A DNA stretch of 64,000 bases from Cronobacter dublinensis subsp. dublinensis LMG 23823 (GCF_001277235.1 NZ_CP012267.1:133339-197338); one strand, 5' to 3'; shown: positions 17,144 through 26,179, counted from the first letter of the stretch. Notes: generated from the letters alone by a model not told the origin. Numbers and translations are program-made.

Positions 17144-17911
17144 ATGCAAAACTCTACCTCTGCGCTCAGCAAAGTTCCTGCCGTCACCGCCGCGTTCTGG
17201 CTGACGAAAATCGCCGCCACGACGCTCGGTGAAACCGGCGGCGACGCGGTCACGATGTCGATGGATCTCGGTTATCTCACCGGCACGCTCATCTTCGCGG
17301 CGATCTTCCTCGCGGCGGTGGTCGTGCAAATTCGCCATCGCAGCTTTAATAAGTGGATCTACTGGTTCACGGTGATTGCCACCACCACGGTTGGCACCAC
17401 GCTTGCGGATTTCGCCGACCGCTCGTTAGGCATTGGCTACCTCGGCGGCACGGTGCTGTTAAGCAGCCTGCTGGTCATCTCGCTGCTGGTCTGGCGCGTG
17501 ACGTGCGGCACCATCGCGGTGGATTCAGTGAATAACGTGCGTACCGAGAGCTTTTACTGGGTGACGATTATGTTCTCCCAGACCCTCGGCACGGCGCTTG
17601 GCGACTGGACGGCAGACAGCGAAGGCTTCGGTTACGACGGCGGCATCCTCTTGTTCGTCGGCGCGCTGGCGGTTATCTGGCTGGCAAGCCGCTTTACGAC
17701 GGTCTCACGCACCGTGCTGTTCTGGGCCGCGTTTATCCTCACCCGTCCGCTTGGCGCAGTGGTGGGCGATTTCCTCGATAAACCGGTGGCGAATGGCGGT
17801 CTTGAACTTAGCCGCTATGGCGCGTCAGCCACGCTGATTGGCCTGATCCTGCTCTGCCTGTGGATATTTCCGCATCGCGCCGCGCTGAAAAAACGCACGC
17901 CGGTCTTCTGA
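17144..17911 (+). CDS. COG4705-type inner-membrane protein of unknown function
   Basis: A 255-aa protein with about seven to eight hydrophobic segments and a fourfold internal repeat pattern: segments with T-x-GTTL-DF/GD-W (TLGETGGDAVTMSMDLGYL, TVGTTLADFADRSLGIGYL, TLGTALGDWTADSEGFGYD, PLGAVVGDFLDKP). Such repeats are typical of COG4705 membrane-anchored proteins. No substrate is known. Free-standing, downstream of the phosphatase by 91 bp. Confidence 0.75.
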   Translation: MQNSTSALSKVPAVTAAFWLTKIAATTLGETGGDAVTMSMDLGYLTGTLIFAAIFLAAVVVQIRHRSFNKWIYWFTVIATTTVGTTLADFADRSLGIGYLGGTVLLSSLLVISLLVWRVTCGTIAVDSVNNVRTESFYWVTIMFSQTLGTALGDWTADSEGFGYDGGILLFVGALAVIWLASRFTTVSRTVLFWAAFILTRPLGAVVGDFLDKPVANGGLELSRYGASATLIGLILLCLWIFPHRAALKKRTPVF

Positions 17912-17923
17912 TCCCTCCTGCTC

Positions 17924-17943
17924 CCCGCGGCGCACGCCGCGGG
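17924..17943. terminator. GC-rich hairpin after the COG4705 gene
   Basis: CCCGCGGCG, 2-nt centre, CGCCGCGGG (17924-17943), 12 bp after the stop codon; TTTT follows at some distance. Probably a weak terminator. Confidence 0.45.
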
Positions 17944-18029
17944 TGTGTCGTTTTCACTTGCGCACGCCGGTTTTGCCCTCACGTTCCCGTGTCGTACACT
18001 GTCTGTTATTACACACGCAGGGAGCTCGC

Positions 18030-19088
18030 ATGACACACTACTGGTGGAAAGATTTACACGATCGCAACGAGGCCTGGGTGGGGCTGGCGCTGACCGTGAA
18101 GGGCGAAACGCCCGCCGGTCTTGCGCTGGAGATGCTGAGCGGCAATCACGGACGTATGGCGCTCCAGCTGCGCGGCGAGACCCTCTTCTGGGGGGCGGTC
18201 CTGAAGGATTACTCCGGCGTCTGGCTGGTGACCAACCGCGAACATCCCGATCAGCAGAACCTGCTGCCGCCGGTGCGCTCCGAAGATATCGAAGCCATTA
18301 AACGCAAAGGCGAGGCCGCATGGACGGGCGAATGGTGCCGCTATTTCGCGCGCCAGTTGATGGACGCGCCCACGCCGTTGCTGGCCCCGCGCGACTGGCT
18401 GCTGCGCCCGATGCTGCCCGTGCAGACGAAGGCGCCCCGTGCTCTCAGTACGACGCCTGACATCGACCAGTGGCGCTTTAAAACGCCTGCCAGCGCGGGC
18501 GACTGGGGGCTGGACTGGGCGTTATATGGCGAGGATCTTCGCTCGCTGACCGACCCTGACGTGGTCCGTCTGGTGGACTGGTGGTGGGGCGGTCATCTGC
18601 TGATGGGCCGTTATCCGGTCGATCCGGATGCCGGGCGGCTCAAGTGGTGGCGTAAAAAATGCCGCGAGGGCGCGCTGCCGCCGGTGCTGGTCTGGTATAT
18701 CGCCGGGCTGTCATCCTATGTGGTGCTGGACGGCCATTATCGTCTGCATGCGGCAATGGAAGAGGGCATCCCGCCGACATTTTTGGTGCTGAGCGAATTC
18801 GCGGAACGCCAGTTCCCGGCGGATGAAGAACAGCGCGAGCGCGTCAACCGCGCACTGGCATTGCAGCAGGCGAAAAACCCCGGCTGCAATATCGACGGCA
18901 TTAACCAGACACTGATTAACCTCTGGGACCGGCGCTATCTCTATGCCGAAACCCACAGCCGCGCCATTCTCGGCAACGGCGAAGGCTGGGCGCGGGAGGT
19001 CACCGCGTACCTGCGCCGCCACGGGCACGAGATGCATCTCAAGAATGTGCTGAACGGCACGGAAACCCCGCCGGAGAGCGCCGGGTAA
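18030..19088 (+). CDS. Uncharacterised protein with a ParB-like box
   Basis: A 352-aa soluble protein rich in tryptophan. ATG at 18030 chosen because GGGAG precedes it by five bases; the in-frame extension to 17943 has no ribosome site. Around residues 220-250 it reads VLVWYIAGLSSYVVLDGHYR followed by LHAAMEEG, which matches the D-GHHR-x-x-A core of ParB/Srx-like domains that bind and hydrolyse nucleotides. It lacks the helix-turn-helix region of ParB. Function unknown. Confidence 0.6.
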   Translation: MTHYWWKDLHDRNEAWVGLALTVKGETPAGLALEMLSGNHGRMALQLRGETLFWGAVLKDYSGVWLVTNREHPDQQNLLPPVRSEDIEAIKRKGEAAWTGEWCRYFARQLMDAPTPLLAPRDWLLRPMLPVQTKAPRALSTTPDIDQWRFKTPASAGDWGLDWALYGEDLRSLTDPDVVRLVDWWWGGHLLMGRYPVDPDAGRLKWWRKKCREGALPPVLVWYIAGLSSYVVLDGHYRLHAAMEEGIPPTFLVLSEFAERQFPADEEQRERVNRALALQQAKNPGCNIDGINQTLINLWDRRYLYAETHSRAILGNGEGWAREVTAYLRRHGHEMHLKNVLNGTETPPESAG

Positions 19089-19091
19089 CCC

Positions 19092-19622
19092 TCAACCGGC
19101 GCGCCAGTCGTCGCGCGTCAGCGTATACAGCAGGCTCGGCGGCGCGTCCGGCACATCATGAATGTCGCGTACATAGCGCAGCCCGGCGTTGGTCAGCACC
19201 TTGCGCGACGCGAGGTGATTGCCGCGCACTACCGCTGAAATCTCCCCAAGCTCCAGGATCTCAAACCCGCAGCGCACGGCGCGCAGGGCGAACTCCGTCG
19301 CGAGCCCCTGTCCCCACGCCGCGGTTGCAAAACGGTAGCCGAGGTTGTTGATTTCCACGTCCGCATAGCGGCTGAGGCTGAGCCCGCCAAAGCCAATCGT
19401 CTCATCGGGCGCGGTTTTTAACGCGATGCGCCAGTTGCCAAAGCCATTGGCCTGCCAGTGCGCCAGCCAGCGGCCCATCACGTCTTCGGCATGCAGGCGA
19501 TCCGGGTAGGGGCCCGCCGGGTTGAAGGCGTTCGTCGCCGGATCGCCGTAAATACGAAATAAATCGTCCACATCCGTTGCTGAAACCGGGCGAAGAAGTA
19601 AACGCGTCGTCTGCAAAAACAT
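19092..19622 (-). CDS. GNAT-family N-acetyltransferase (RimJ-type)
   Basis: A 176-aa acetyltransferase, transferring acetyl from acetyl-CoA to an amine. The start MFLQTTRLLLRPVSATD is chosen because AGGAA lies six bases upstream; longer in-frame extensions are unsupported. The order is LLLRPVSATDVDDLFRIYGD, GFGGLSL, NLGYRFATAAWGQGLATEFA (acetyl-CoA loop Q-G-L-A) and NHLASRKVLTNAGLRYV. The substrate is unknown; the layout is that of ribosomal-protein acetyltransferase relatives. Confidence 0.85.
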   Translation of the reverse strand: MFLQTTRLLLRPVSATDVDDLFRIYGDPATNAFNPAGPYPDRLHAEDVMGRWLAHWQANGFGNWRIALKTAPDETIGFGGLSLSRYADVEINNLGYRFATAAWGQGLATEFALRAVRCGFEILELGEISAVVRGNHLASRKVLTNAGLRYVRDIHDVPDAPPSLLYTLTRDDWRAG

Positions 19623-19821
19623 AAGCATTTCCTGAGGATTGTATGGCTGTTGTGACAACGCCTGCACGACAGAACGCGACGGCGCGTGGCGCTGAGAGGG
19701 CATATATCCCAAGTATTTCAATGACGAATATAAAAAAACGAAGTATCAATTTACAGGTATGGTTGATAATTTAGCCACACTGAAAGCGCGTTACCCGGCG
19801 CTTATTATTAAAGGAGCTGTA

Positions 19822-21027
19822 ATGAGTGCGGAAGTGACGCTGCCCGTCGGGCAACAGAATAAGAATATTGTCCGTCTGGCGACGGCCCAGGCGCTGGCGG
19901 GCGCCAACTCGGTGGTGTTTTATGCCACCGGCGCGATAGTCGGCGACGCGATGGCGCCCGACCGCGCGCTCGCCACGTTGCCGCTGACGATTTTTGTCGT
20001 CGGCATGGCGGCGCTGATTTTACCCTTTGGCGCGCTGGCGCGCCGGTATGGCCGACGCGCGGCGTTCCTCGCGGGCACCAGCACTGGCGTACTGACCGGG
20101 CTGACGGCGGCGCTGGCGGTGGTCATCGGCTCTTTCTGGCTGTTCTGTTTTGCCGGATTTATGAGCGGCGCGTATGCCGCTGTCGCTATCTCTTTTCGCT
20201 TTGCGGCGACGGACGGCGTGGCCCGCGAACGACGCGCGCGGGCGCTGTCGCTGGTGATGGGCGGCGGCGTCGCGGCGGGCATTGTCGGCCCGATGCTGGT
20301 GACCGGCACGATGGATCTCTGGCCGCCCTATACGTTTGCCGCCACGTATCTCGCCCAGGCGCTGGTGGCGGCAGTCTCCGCGCTGGTGCTGTGGGGCGTG
20401 AAAGCCCCCGCGCCGGTCGCCCCTGAACATCAGGTGCGCGGGCGGCCGCTTCGCGAAATCGTGCGCCAGCCAGGCTTTGGCCGCACCGTTTTCAGCGGCG
20501 CGGTGGCGTATATGGTGATGAATTTTCTGATGACCGCCGCCCCGCTGTCGATGCACATGCACGGCCTGTCGCAGCAGGATGCGAACCTCGGCATTCAGTG
20601 GCACGTGATTGCAATGTACGCGCCCGGCTTTTTTACCGGCAGGCTGATTAGCCGCTTCGGCGCGAAACGCATCGCCGCAGTGGGCCTTGCGATCACCGCG
20701 CTTTCGGTGGCGGCGGGGCTTGCCGGCACGGCGGTCGGGCATTACTGGCTGTCATTGATCCTGCTTGGCATCGGCTGGAACTTCGGCTTTACCGGCGCGT
20801 CGGCGCAGATTATTGACTACCATCGCCCGGAGGAGAAAACGCAGGTGCAGTCGCTGAACGATTTTGTGGTGTTTGGCGTGATGATAGTGGGCTCGTTTTC
20901 TTCCGGCGCGTTGCTAAGCCTGGTGGGCTGGAATGCGGTGCTGTGGTGTTCGCTGGTGCCGCTCGTGGTCGCGTTACTGGCGTTGATCACCGATAAGCGC
21001 GCCGTCCCGGCGTCGTTAAACAATTAA
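19822..21027 (+). CDS. MFS transporter
   Basis: A 401-aa protein with about 12 membrane segments and MFS loop signatures (GALARRYGRRAAFLAG after TM2, GRLISRFGAKRIAAVG in the second half). The start at 19822 has a strong AAGGAG seven bases upstream; the longer frame from 19759 lacks one. Probably a drug or metabolite exporter; the substrate cannot be read from the sequence. Divergent from the GNAT gene. Confidence 0.85.
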   Translation: MSAEVTLPVGQQNKNIVRLATAQALAGANSVVFYATGAIVGDAMAPDRALATLPLTIFVVGMAALILPFGALARRYGRRAAFLAGTSTGVLTGLTAALAVVIGSFWLFCFAGFMSGAYAAVAISFRFAATDGVARERRARALSLVMGGGVAAGIVGPMLVTGTMDLWPPYTFAATYLAQALVAAVSALVLWGVKAPAPVAPEHQVRGRPLREIVRQPGFGRTVFSGAVAYMVMNFLMTAAPLSMHMHGLSQQDANLGIQWHVIAMYAPGFFTGRLISRFGAKRIAAVGLAITALSVAAGLAGTAVGHYWLSLILLGIGWNFGFTGASAQIIDYHRPEEKTQVQSLNDFVVFGVMIVGSFSSGALLSLVGWNAVLWCSLVPLVVALLALITDKRAVPASLNN

Positions 21028-21149
21028 AGCGGCAGCGGTTACGCTGGATTAATTTTTCGCAGCCGTTATCGTAGTGCGCGGGCCTGGTCAAGCCAGCGCA
21101 CCGCAACAGGTAATAACCATAATCATCTATTTTAAAGGGAATGATTAAG

Positions 21150-21692
21150 ATGAAACTGAGTGCGCTATTTTTCGCTTCGCTGCTTGCGAGCGCCTGCGTC
21201 CATGCGGAACCGATAACGCCTGTTGCGCTGAAAGATGGCCCGAATATGCTCGATCTGAATCAGGACGGCATTGCCGATCTGCTTTTATCCGCCACGTACG
21301 ATAATAATACCTCGCACCCCAGCAGCACGCTGACGATATATATCCAGAAAGACCACGCGTGGTTAATTGTACCGGTACCGGACGGCGAGGGCTTTACCTG
21401 GAGCGATTTCCGTCTCTCTGCTTCAACGACCAAAATCAGCGGTTACGAACTCTATCAGGCGAACCATATTTTTTATCTGGTCAGTGCGGTGAAAGTGGCC
21501 GACGCATCAGAAAGTGCTGATTTAACCGATGCCACTGCCGTAACATTCACGCGCTACCGGATAGCAAGCAACACGCAGGACCCAGGCGTCTCCGCGTTTT
21601 TCTGGCAACCCGCAGGGGCGTATACCACCGATACGTCCTTTAACGATATCGACGACGCGTTCCGCACGCTGAACATGGATAAGTTTTCGTGA
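21150..21692 (+). CDS. CarG-like exported protein
   Basis: About 180 aa with a signal peptide (MKLSALFFASLLASACVHA). The mature part begins with LDLNQDGIADLLLSATYDNN, an Asp-rich calcium-loop-like motif, then PVPDGEGFTWSDFRLSAS and ends DDAFRTLNMDK. This matches, from memory, the CarG family that protects carbapenem producers; homologues in non-producers are common and of unknown role. The internal ATG at 21150 is preferred (GGGA nine bases upstream); 21141 is possible. It overlaps the next gene by GTGA. Confidence 0.6.
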   Translation: MKLSALFFASLLASACVHAEPITPVALKDGPNMLDLNQDGIADLLLSATYDNNTSHPSSTLTIYIQKDHAWLIVPVPDGEGFTWSDFRLSASTTKISGYELYQANHIFYLVSAVKVADASESADLTDATAVTFTRYRIASNTQDPGVSAFFWQPAGAYTTDTSFNDIDDAFRTLNMDKFS

Positions 21693-22231
21693 GAGCGTGG
21701 GCGGTGCTGGCCCTGTTTTTTATCCGCGTCAGCAGCGCCGCGCAACAGGACGAGCCCTACCGTTCGCTTATTCAGCAGGCGCTGGACGAGAGGTCACTTT
21801 GTCTTGGGGAAACCACCTGGCCTGTGACCAGCCGTGCGGGTACCGAGCCGTGGCTGAACGCCCGCATGGAGGCGCTGGTCGATGCCGGGCTTGTCGTTAC
21901 GCATCAGGAAGGCCACCAGAAAGTCTGGACGCTGAGCCATAAAGGCCGCGCGGAATATCACCGTCATCACGATTTTTGCTACGGGAGAATGCGGGTCGGC
22001 ACGATACGCGAGATCCACTCGCAGCGCGATGGCGTCCAGGTGACGTTTACCTATGCACTGTCCGCGTTGCCTGAATGGGCTAAGAATGCTTCGCTGCGCA
22101 TGGCCGATACAGAACTCGATAATCTCATCAGCGGCAACAAAAACGTGCGTTACCAGGCCTTTTTTACGCGCGATGCGCATGGCAAACTCAGGCTGACGCG
22201 CAGCCCCGAGCCGCTCGATCTGCTCTACTGA
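21689..22231 (+). CDS. Exported protein of unknown function, coupled to the CarG-like gene
   Basis: A 180-aa protein with a short N-terminal hydrophobic segment (MRAWAVLALFFIRVSSAAQ), a probable signal peptide. It starts at a GTG that overlaps the previous stop (GTGA), so the two are translationally coupled. Conserved-looking features are CLGETTWPV, WLNARMEALVDAGLV (winged-helix-like) and CYGRMRVGTI. It might be a CpmK-like partner, but that is a guess. Confidence 0.55.
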   Translation: MRAWAVLALFFIRVSSAAQQDEPYRSLIQQALDERSLCLGETTWPVTSRAGTEPWLNARMEALVDAGLVVTHQEGHQKVWTLSHKGRAEYHRHHDFCYGRMRVGTIREIHSQRDGVQVTFTYALSALPEWAKNASLRMADTELDNLISGNKNVRYQAFFTRDAHGKLRLTRSPEPLDLLY

Positions 22232-22278
22232 ATTCATCACATTTCTGCCTGCGACAGGCGCGTAACCCGAGAACCGAC

Positions 22279-22974
22279 ATGACCCGCACACAACGGCTTC
22301 TGGAATTGCTGCAGCTTTTACGGTCTCATCGCTACCCGGTCACTGCGACGACGCTTGCGGAGCGGCTCGGCGTTAGCGTGCGCAGTGTTTACCGTGATAT
22401 TGATACGCTGAAGATGCAGGGTGTTGAAATCGAAGGCAGCGCTGGGATTGGCTACATTTTACAGTCAGATTATCAGCTGCCGCCGCTGATGTTTGACGCG
22501 CACGAAGTGGATGCCCTGATGCTAGGCCTGCACTGGGTGATGCGCCATACCGACCCGCAGCTTGAGGCGGCGGCACGCAACGCGGTCGCGAAAATTCGCG
22601 CCATCCTGCCGGACACCCTCGCACAGCAGATAAACTACCCCTCGCTGATGGTGGCCCCGCCCGGCAATGACAGCAGCCTGCGGTTTCTGGCGGATATTCG
22701 CCAGGCCATCCATAAGCGGCGCAAGCTCAACATGGTCTATGCCGACAAACACGGCGCGCCGTCCTCGCGTTGCGTCTGGCCGATTGCGTTAGGGTTTTTC
22801 GAGGAGGCGAGGGTGCTGGCGTGCTGGTGCGAGCTGCGCCAGGCGTTCCGGCATTTCCGTCTCGATCGCATCACCGGGGTGACGATAAGCGACGAGCTGT
22901 GTCCGCAGTCGCGCTATCAGCTTCTGAAAGCGTGGAAAACTGCCGAGGGGATCGCGCAGGCGAAAACCTACTGA
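22279..22974 (+). CDS. YafY-family HTH/WYL transcriptional regulator
   Basis: A 231-aa regulator. The N-terminal DeoR-like helix-turn-helix (TTLAERLGVSVRSVYRDIDT, residues ~24-43) is followed by a WYL-type ligand domain with CVWPIALGFFEEARVLACWC and FRHFRLDRI. It probably controls the downstream VOC gene 55 bp away; TGACAAAAACTGACA and TGTCAG lie between them. The effector is unknown. Confidence 0.85.
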   Translation: MTRTQRLLELLQLLRSHRYPVTATTLAERLGVSVRSVYRDIDTLKMQGVEIEGSAGIGYILQSDYQLPPLMFDAHEVDALMLGLHWVMRHTDPQLEAAARNAVAKIRAILPDTLAQQINYPSLMVAPPGNDSSLRFLADIRQAIHKRRKLNMVYADKHGAPSSRCVWPIALGFFEEARVLACWCELRQAFRHFRLDRITGVTISDELCPQSRYQLLKAWKTAEGIAQAKTY

Positions 22975-23029
22975 CAAAAACTGACACACCCGGCTGATAT
23001 TGTCAGGGCTCACCCACAAGGAGAGCACC

Positions 23030-23413
23030 ATGTTAACTGCCGATATGTCTATTCTTTACGTTCATAACGTCCTGAAAAGCGTTGAATTTTACGCGGATCT
23101 GCTCGGCGCGCAGCCGGTTGAGAAACAGCCGACGTTCGCGTTATTCGTGCTGGATAATGGCTTTAAGCTCGGATTGTGGTCCTGCTATACCGTCGAGCCG
23201 GTGGTGAACCAGCGCGCGCCGGTGCCCGCTGGCGAAATCGTCTTTAAAGTGCAGGCGCGGGAAGAGGTCGACCATTTTTACGCGCTGTGGTGCATGGAGC
23301 GTCAGGCGACGGTGATCCAGAGCCCGGTGGAGCTGGATTTTGGTTACACCTTCGCGGTAGTGGACCCGGACGGCCACCGCCTGCGCGTCTGCTTTCTGAA
23401 CCCTGAGCAATAA
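23030..23413 (+). CDS. VOC-family (glyoxalase-fold) protein
   Basis: A 127-aa single-domain protein with the VOC pattern (ILYVHNVLKSVEFYADLLG at the N-terminus, FAVVDPDGHRLRVCFL at the end). ATG at 23030 with AAGGAG eight bases upstream. Such proteins act in drug binding or ring/aldehyde chemistry; no substrate can be inferred. Next to a WYL regulator that probably controls it. Confidence 0.8.
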   Translation: MLTADMSILYVHNVLKSVEFYADLLGAQPVEKQPTFALFVLDNGFKLGLWSCYTVEPVVNQRAPVPAGEIVFKVQAREEVDHFYALWCMERQATVIQSPVELDFGYTFAVVDPDGHRLRVCFLNPEQ

Positions 23414-23441
23414 TGGCGCGCTCACGGGCGTAACAAAAAGG

Positions 23442-23461
23442 AAACGGGCCGCGGCCCGTTT
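23442..23461. terminator. Bidirectional terminator between convergent genes
   Basis: AAACGGGCC, GC centre, GGCCCGTTT (23442-23461). T-rich tracts follow on both strands (AAAAAGG on the left becomes CCTTTTT on the minus strand). It separates the VOC gene from the mig-14-like gene. Confidence 0.75.
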
Positions 23462-23476
23462 TCCGGTTCCCGCGCG

Positions 23477-24367
23477 TCAGAAAAAAGTTCTGCCGAGCGG
23501 AATAATGTCGCACCACTGCTTTTTATAACTCCAGAAATCCTTATAAATCCCCAGCGAAAAGCGCATCTGTTTATTTTCCGCCGCGCAGAGCGCGCGGGCG
23601 TTGCTGGTATTGAGCCACAGTAAAATACTGCCGAGATTGAGCGTGGTGTACTGCGGATCGTAACCGCCGTTAATGTCGTCGAAATAGATCCACGACGCGT
23701 TGCGGCTCATAAAAATAATATCGAACGCGCACGGGCGATTATCGATAAACAGCACGCTGCCGAAAATAAGATGCCGCAGCGCGTCAAAGGTACGGACCAG
23801 ATCGTCATGGGCGAAGCAGTATATTTTGCCCTGCCAGCGCAGGGTAAAAAGCGTGGTGTAAATCGTGGCGAGCTCGTGCGATGAAAAGCTGCTCGCCTCG
23901 CGGACCACGCCGCCCATCGCGCAGAATTTCTCAAACTCTTTGCGGCGTTTTTTCTCGGACGTATTCGAGATTTTCTCTTTGATATACGCCACTTTATGCT
24001 TCAGACGCCCGGAGAACAGCGTGTTGATAAACGCGCCGTTGTGCGACGGAGAGAGGCGTTTGCTCGTGATCGGCAGGTAGAGGCGCCCCTGCGGTCGCAC
24101 GGGGAACCACACATCATCAAAGACCACCGGAAAATTTCTGTGCTGGAGGCTGCTTTTACCGTTAACGGAAAAGCACGCGCCCACGTCGTTATTTCCGTCT
24201 TTCAGCGCGAAATAGTCGAGCGTCAGATTTTGCTCATGGCTTAAAAATGCCAGCACGTCCGGGTGACAGCAGACCGAGCCGCCAAACTGATGATAAAGAC
24301 GCTGATAAGTCTGCGCGTCGGATTTCTGCCAGCCAGTCAGACGGCCGACAACGGTTTTAACTTGCAT
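23477..24367 (-). CDS. mig-14: Mig-14-family protein
   Basis: A 296-aa protein with the Mig-14 pattern: GGSVCCHPDVLAFLSH near the N-terminus, ISNTSEKKRRKEFEKF, ELATIYTTLFTLRWQGK, LRHLIFGSVLFIDNRPCAFD, INGGYDPQYTTLNLGSILLW and RFSLGIYKDFWSYKKQWC. In Salmonella, Mig-14 is an inner-membrane-associated protein needed for resistance to antimicrobial peptides and survival in macrophages; the fold is GNAT-like. That role here is inferred from family membership. Confidence 0.8.
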   Translation of the reverse strand: MQVKTVVGRLTGWQKSDAQTYQRLYHQFGGSVCCHPDVLAFLSHEQNLTLDYFALKDGNNDVGACFSVNGKSSLQHRNFPVVFDDVWFPVRPQGRLYLPITSKRLSPSHNGAFINTLFSGRLKHKVAYIKEKISNTSEKKRRKEFEKFCAMGGVVREASSFSSHELATIYTTLFTLRWQGKIYCFAHDDLVRTFDALRHLIFGSVLFIDNRPCAFDIIFMSRNASWIYFDDINGGYDPQYTTLNLGSILLWLNTSNARALCAAENKQMRFSLGIYKDFWSYKKQWCDIIPLGRTFF

Positions 24368-24473
24368 AATACCGCACCTGTAATCTTTTGCTGTGTAAGT
24401 CAGTCGCTGTTATCGCGCGCGCTTTCAGGCGCGAAATAAAAGCCTATTGTCGTCGCGTCGGGTTAAGGAAACA

Positions 24474-24566
24474 TTAAGCCCGCACGTAGACGTAATAGAC
24501 CGCGATATACGTCGCCAGAATAGCCAGCGCGACCATGCTCCAGAACCCGACTTCGCGTTTTTTCAT
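24474..24566 (-). CDS. Small single-TM protein (30 aa)
   Basis: Minus-strand frame of 30 codons, MKKREVGFWSMVALAILATY ending YYVYVRA. A charged N-terminus followed by one hydrophobic helix is the signature of small inner-membrane proteins. It lies 19 bp beyond the mipA stop on the same strand, so it could be cotranscribed. The ribosome site is weak. Confidence 0.45.
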   Translation of the reverse strand: MKKREVGFWSMVALAILATYIAVYYVYVRA

Positions 24567-24585
24567 GCGGGAGCGGGCGACGCCA

Positions 24586-25365
24586 TCAGAACGTGTACGT
24601 TACAGCCACGGCGGCCGTCGTCTGATGGCGCTGGCGCACAATCGGGCTGTCCGCCGCTTTATCGCCAAGCCAGGTGTAACCGGCGCTCAGGGTGGTGCCC
24701 CAGTGCTCGCCAAACTGGTGGCTCCAGCTCAGGTTAGTACTGACGCCGTAAAACCCGCCTTGCGTGTCGTAACTCCCGTAACCGGTGCGCGCGCTCTGAC
24801 GCGCGCTGACCCCGTAAAACGTATTCATGTAGCGGCTGTCGCCGAACAGCGCGGCCGACTGAAACGCGACGGTGTCGGTGGTGTTCTGGAAGGGCAGCAG
24901 GGTGAGGGATGTCTGATACTGTACGCCCTGACTGTCGGTTAACGGCAGCGTCGCTTTGCCTTCCACCACCAGCCACGGCGTGGCGGACCAGCCGAGCGCG
25001 AGGCTCGTGTTCAGCGCGGTTTTAATGGTGCCCATGCCTTTGAGCGAATTCGCGCCTTCGCGCCAGTCGCTGTTTTTGTCCGCGCGTCCGAGGCTTACGC
25101 CGAGCGCGTGCTCAAAATAGACGCCGCTGTCGCTTTGCAGATCGTAGCCGAGCCCCTTTTCGGTATCGAAAAAGAACGCGCCGTGACGGGCCTGCACGAC
25201 GGGCGCAACGGTCAGCGTCTGGTGGTTCGCCCCGCTGTAGCGCGGCGCGTACTGTCCGCCCACGCCGAGCGTCAGGCTGTCAGGGCTGCTCTCCTGCGCC
25301 GCCGCGGTCGTGGCGACGCCCGATAACGCGATGAGCATGTACAGCGTCCAGTTTCGTATTATCAT
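24586..25365 (-). CDS. MipA/OmpV-family outer-membrane protein
   Basis: A 259-aa protein with a signal peptide (residues 1-22, cut after TTAAA), then GVGGQYAPRYSGANHQ, an aromatic-rich beta-barrel and a C-terminal AVAVTYTF ending in phenylalanine, as BamA-dependent barrels do. The start has AAGGAG upstream; the longer frame lacks support. MipA-type proteins scaffold murein enzymes or affect antibiotic uptake. It is divergent from the adjacent response-regulator gene, which may control it. Confidence 0.85.
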   Translation of the reverse strand: MIIRNWTLYMLIALSGVATTAAAQESSPDSLTLGVGGQYAPRYSGANHQTLTVAPVVQARHGAFFFDTEKGLGYDLQSDSGVYFEHALGVSLGRADKNSDWREGANSLKGMGTIKTALNTSLALGWSATPWLVVEGKATLPLTDSQGVQYQTSLTLLPFQNTTDTVAFQSAALFGDSRYMNTFYGVSARQSARTGYGSYDTQGGFYGVSTNLSWSHQFGEHWGTTLSAGYTWLGDKAADSPIVRQRHQTTAAVAVTYTF

Positions 25366-25486
25366 CGTGGCTCCTTTTGGACGGGAAATGGGCTTGAACG
25401 GTTGGCTACCGGGTTCGATGCGCATTCTGGGCCACTCTTATCAATGAACGGTCAGGAAACTGTTAAGAAACTGTCAAGGTGAACAG

Positions 25487-26179
25487 ATGGTAACCAAAAG
25501 GGTACTGATTATTGAGGACGACGCCGATGCCGCCAGCGTGCTGGAGGCCTATTTGCGGCGTGAAAATTACGACGTGGAGATCGCGGCGGACGGCCAGTCG
25601 GGGCTTGATAACGCGCAGCGCTGGAAGCCGGATCTGGTGCTGCTGGACGTGATGCTGCCGGTGCTGAACGGCACGGAAGTGCTGGCGGCGCTGCGCCGCG
25701 CAAGCGACGTGCCGGTGATTATGGTCACGGCGATGGGCGACACGCCGGACCGGATAGGCGCGCTGCGCTACGGCGCCGATGATTACGTCGTCAAACCCTA
25801 CCACCCCGGCGAAGTGGTGGCCCGCGTCCAGGCGGTGTTGCGCCGTACTGCCAAAACGCCGACGCAGGAAGAAGTCCTGCGCTGGGAGGCGCTGACGGTA
25901 GACACAGTCGCGATCACCGCAACCCTCGATCGCGACGGCGACGTCACGCATCTGGACCTCACGCCCACCGAATTTTCCCTGCTGACCGTGCTGTTGCGTC
26001 ACCCCACGCGGCCGTTTGCCCGCCACTATCTGCTGGAACACTGCCTGCCGGAGAGCGAGGCGCTGGAGCGCGTGGTGGATACGCATGTCTATAACCTGCG
26101 CAGAAAGCTTGAGAGCGCGGGCCTGCGCGGGGTGCTTATCAACGTGCGCGGCATCGGCTACAGGTTCCGGCAACCATGA
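25487..26179 (+). CDS. OmpR/PhoB-type response regulator of the RND operon
   Basis: A 230-aa regulator. The receiver domain has EDD at 10-12, phospho-acceptor D54 (LLDVML) and the conserved lysine in VVKPYHPGE. A winged-helix output domain follows (LTPTEFSLLTVLLRHP..., VVDTHVYNLRRKLE, RGIGYRF). It overlaps the sensor kinase gene by 4 bp (ATGA), then come a periplasmic adaptor and an RND pump. Probable activator of those genes in response to envelope or drug stress. Confidence 0.9.
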   Translation: MVTKRVLIIEDDADAASVLEAYLRRENYDVEIAADGQSGLDNAQRWKPDLVLLDVMLPVLNGTEVLAALRRASDVPVIMVTAMGDTPDRIGALRYGADDYVVKPYHPGEVVARVQAVLRRTAKTPTQEEVLRWEALTVDTVAITATLDRDGDVTHLDLTPTEFSLLTVLLRHPTRPFARHYLLEHCLPESEALERVVDTHVYNLRRKLESAGLRGVLINVRGIGYRFRQP

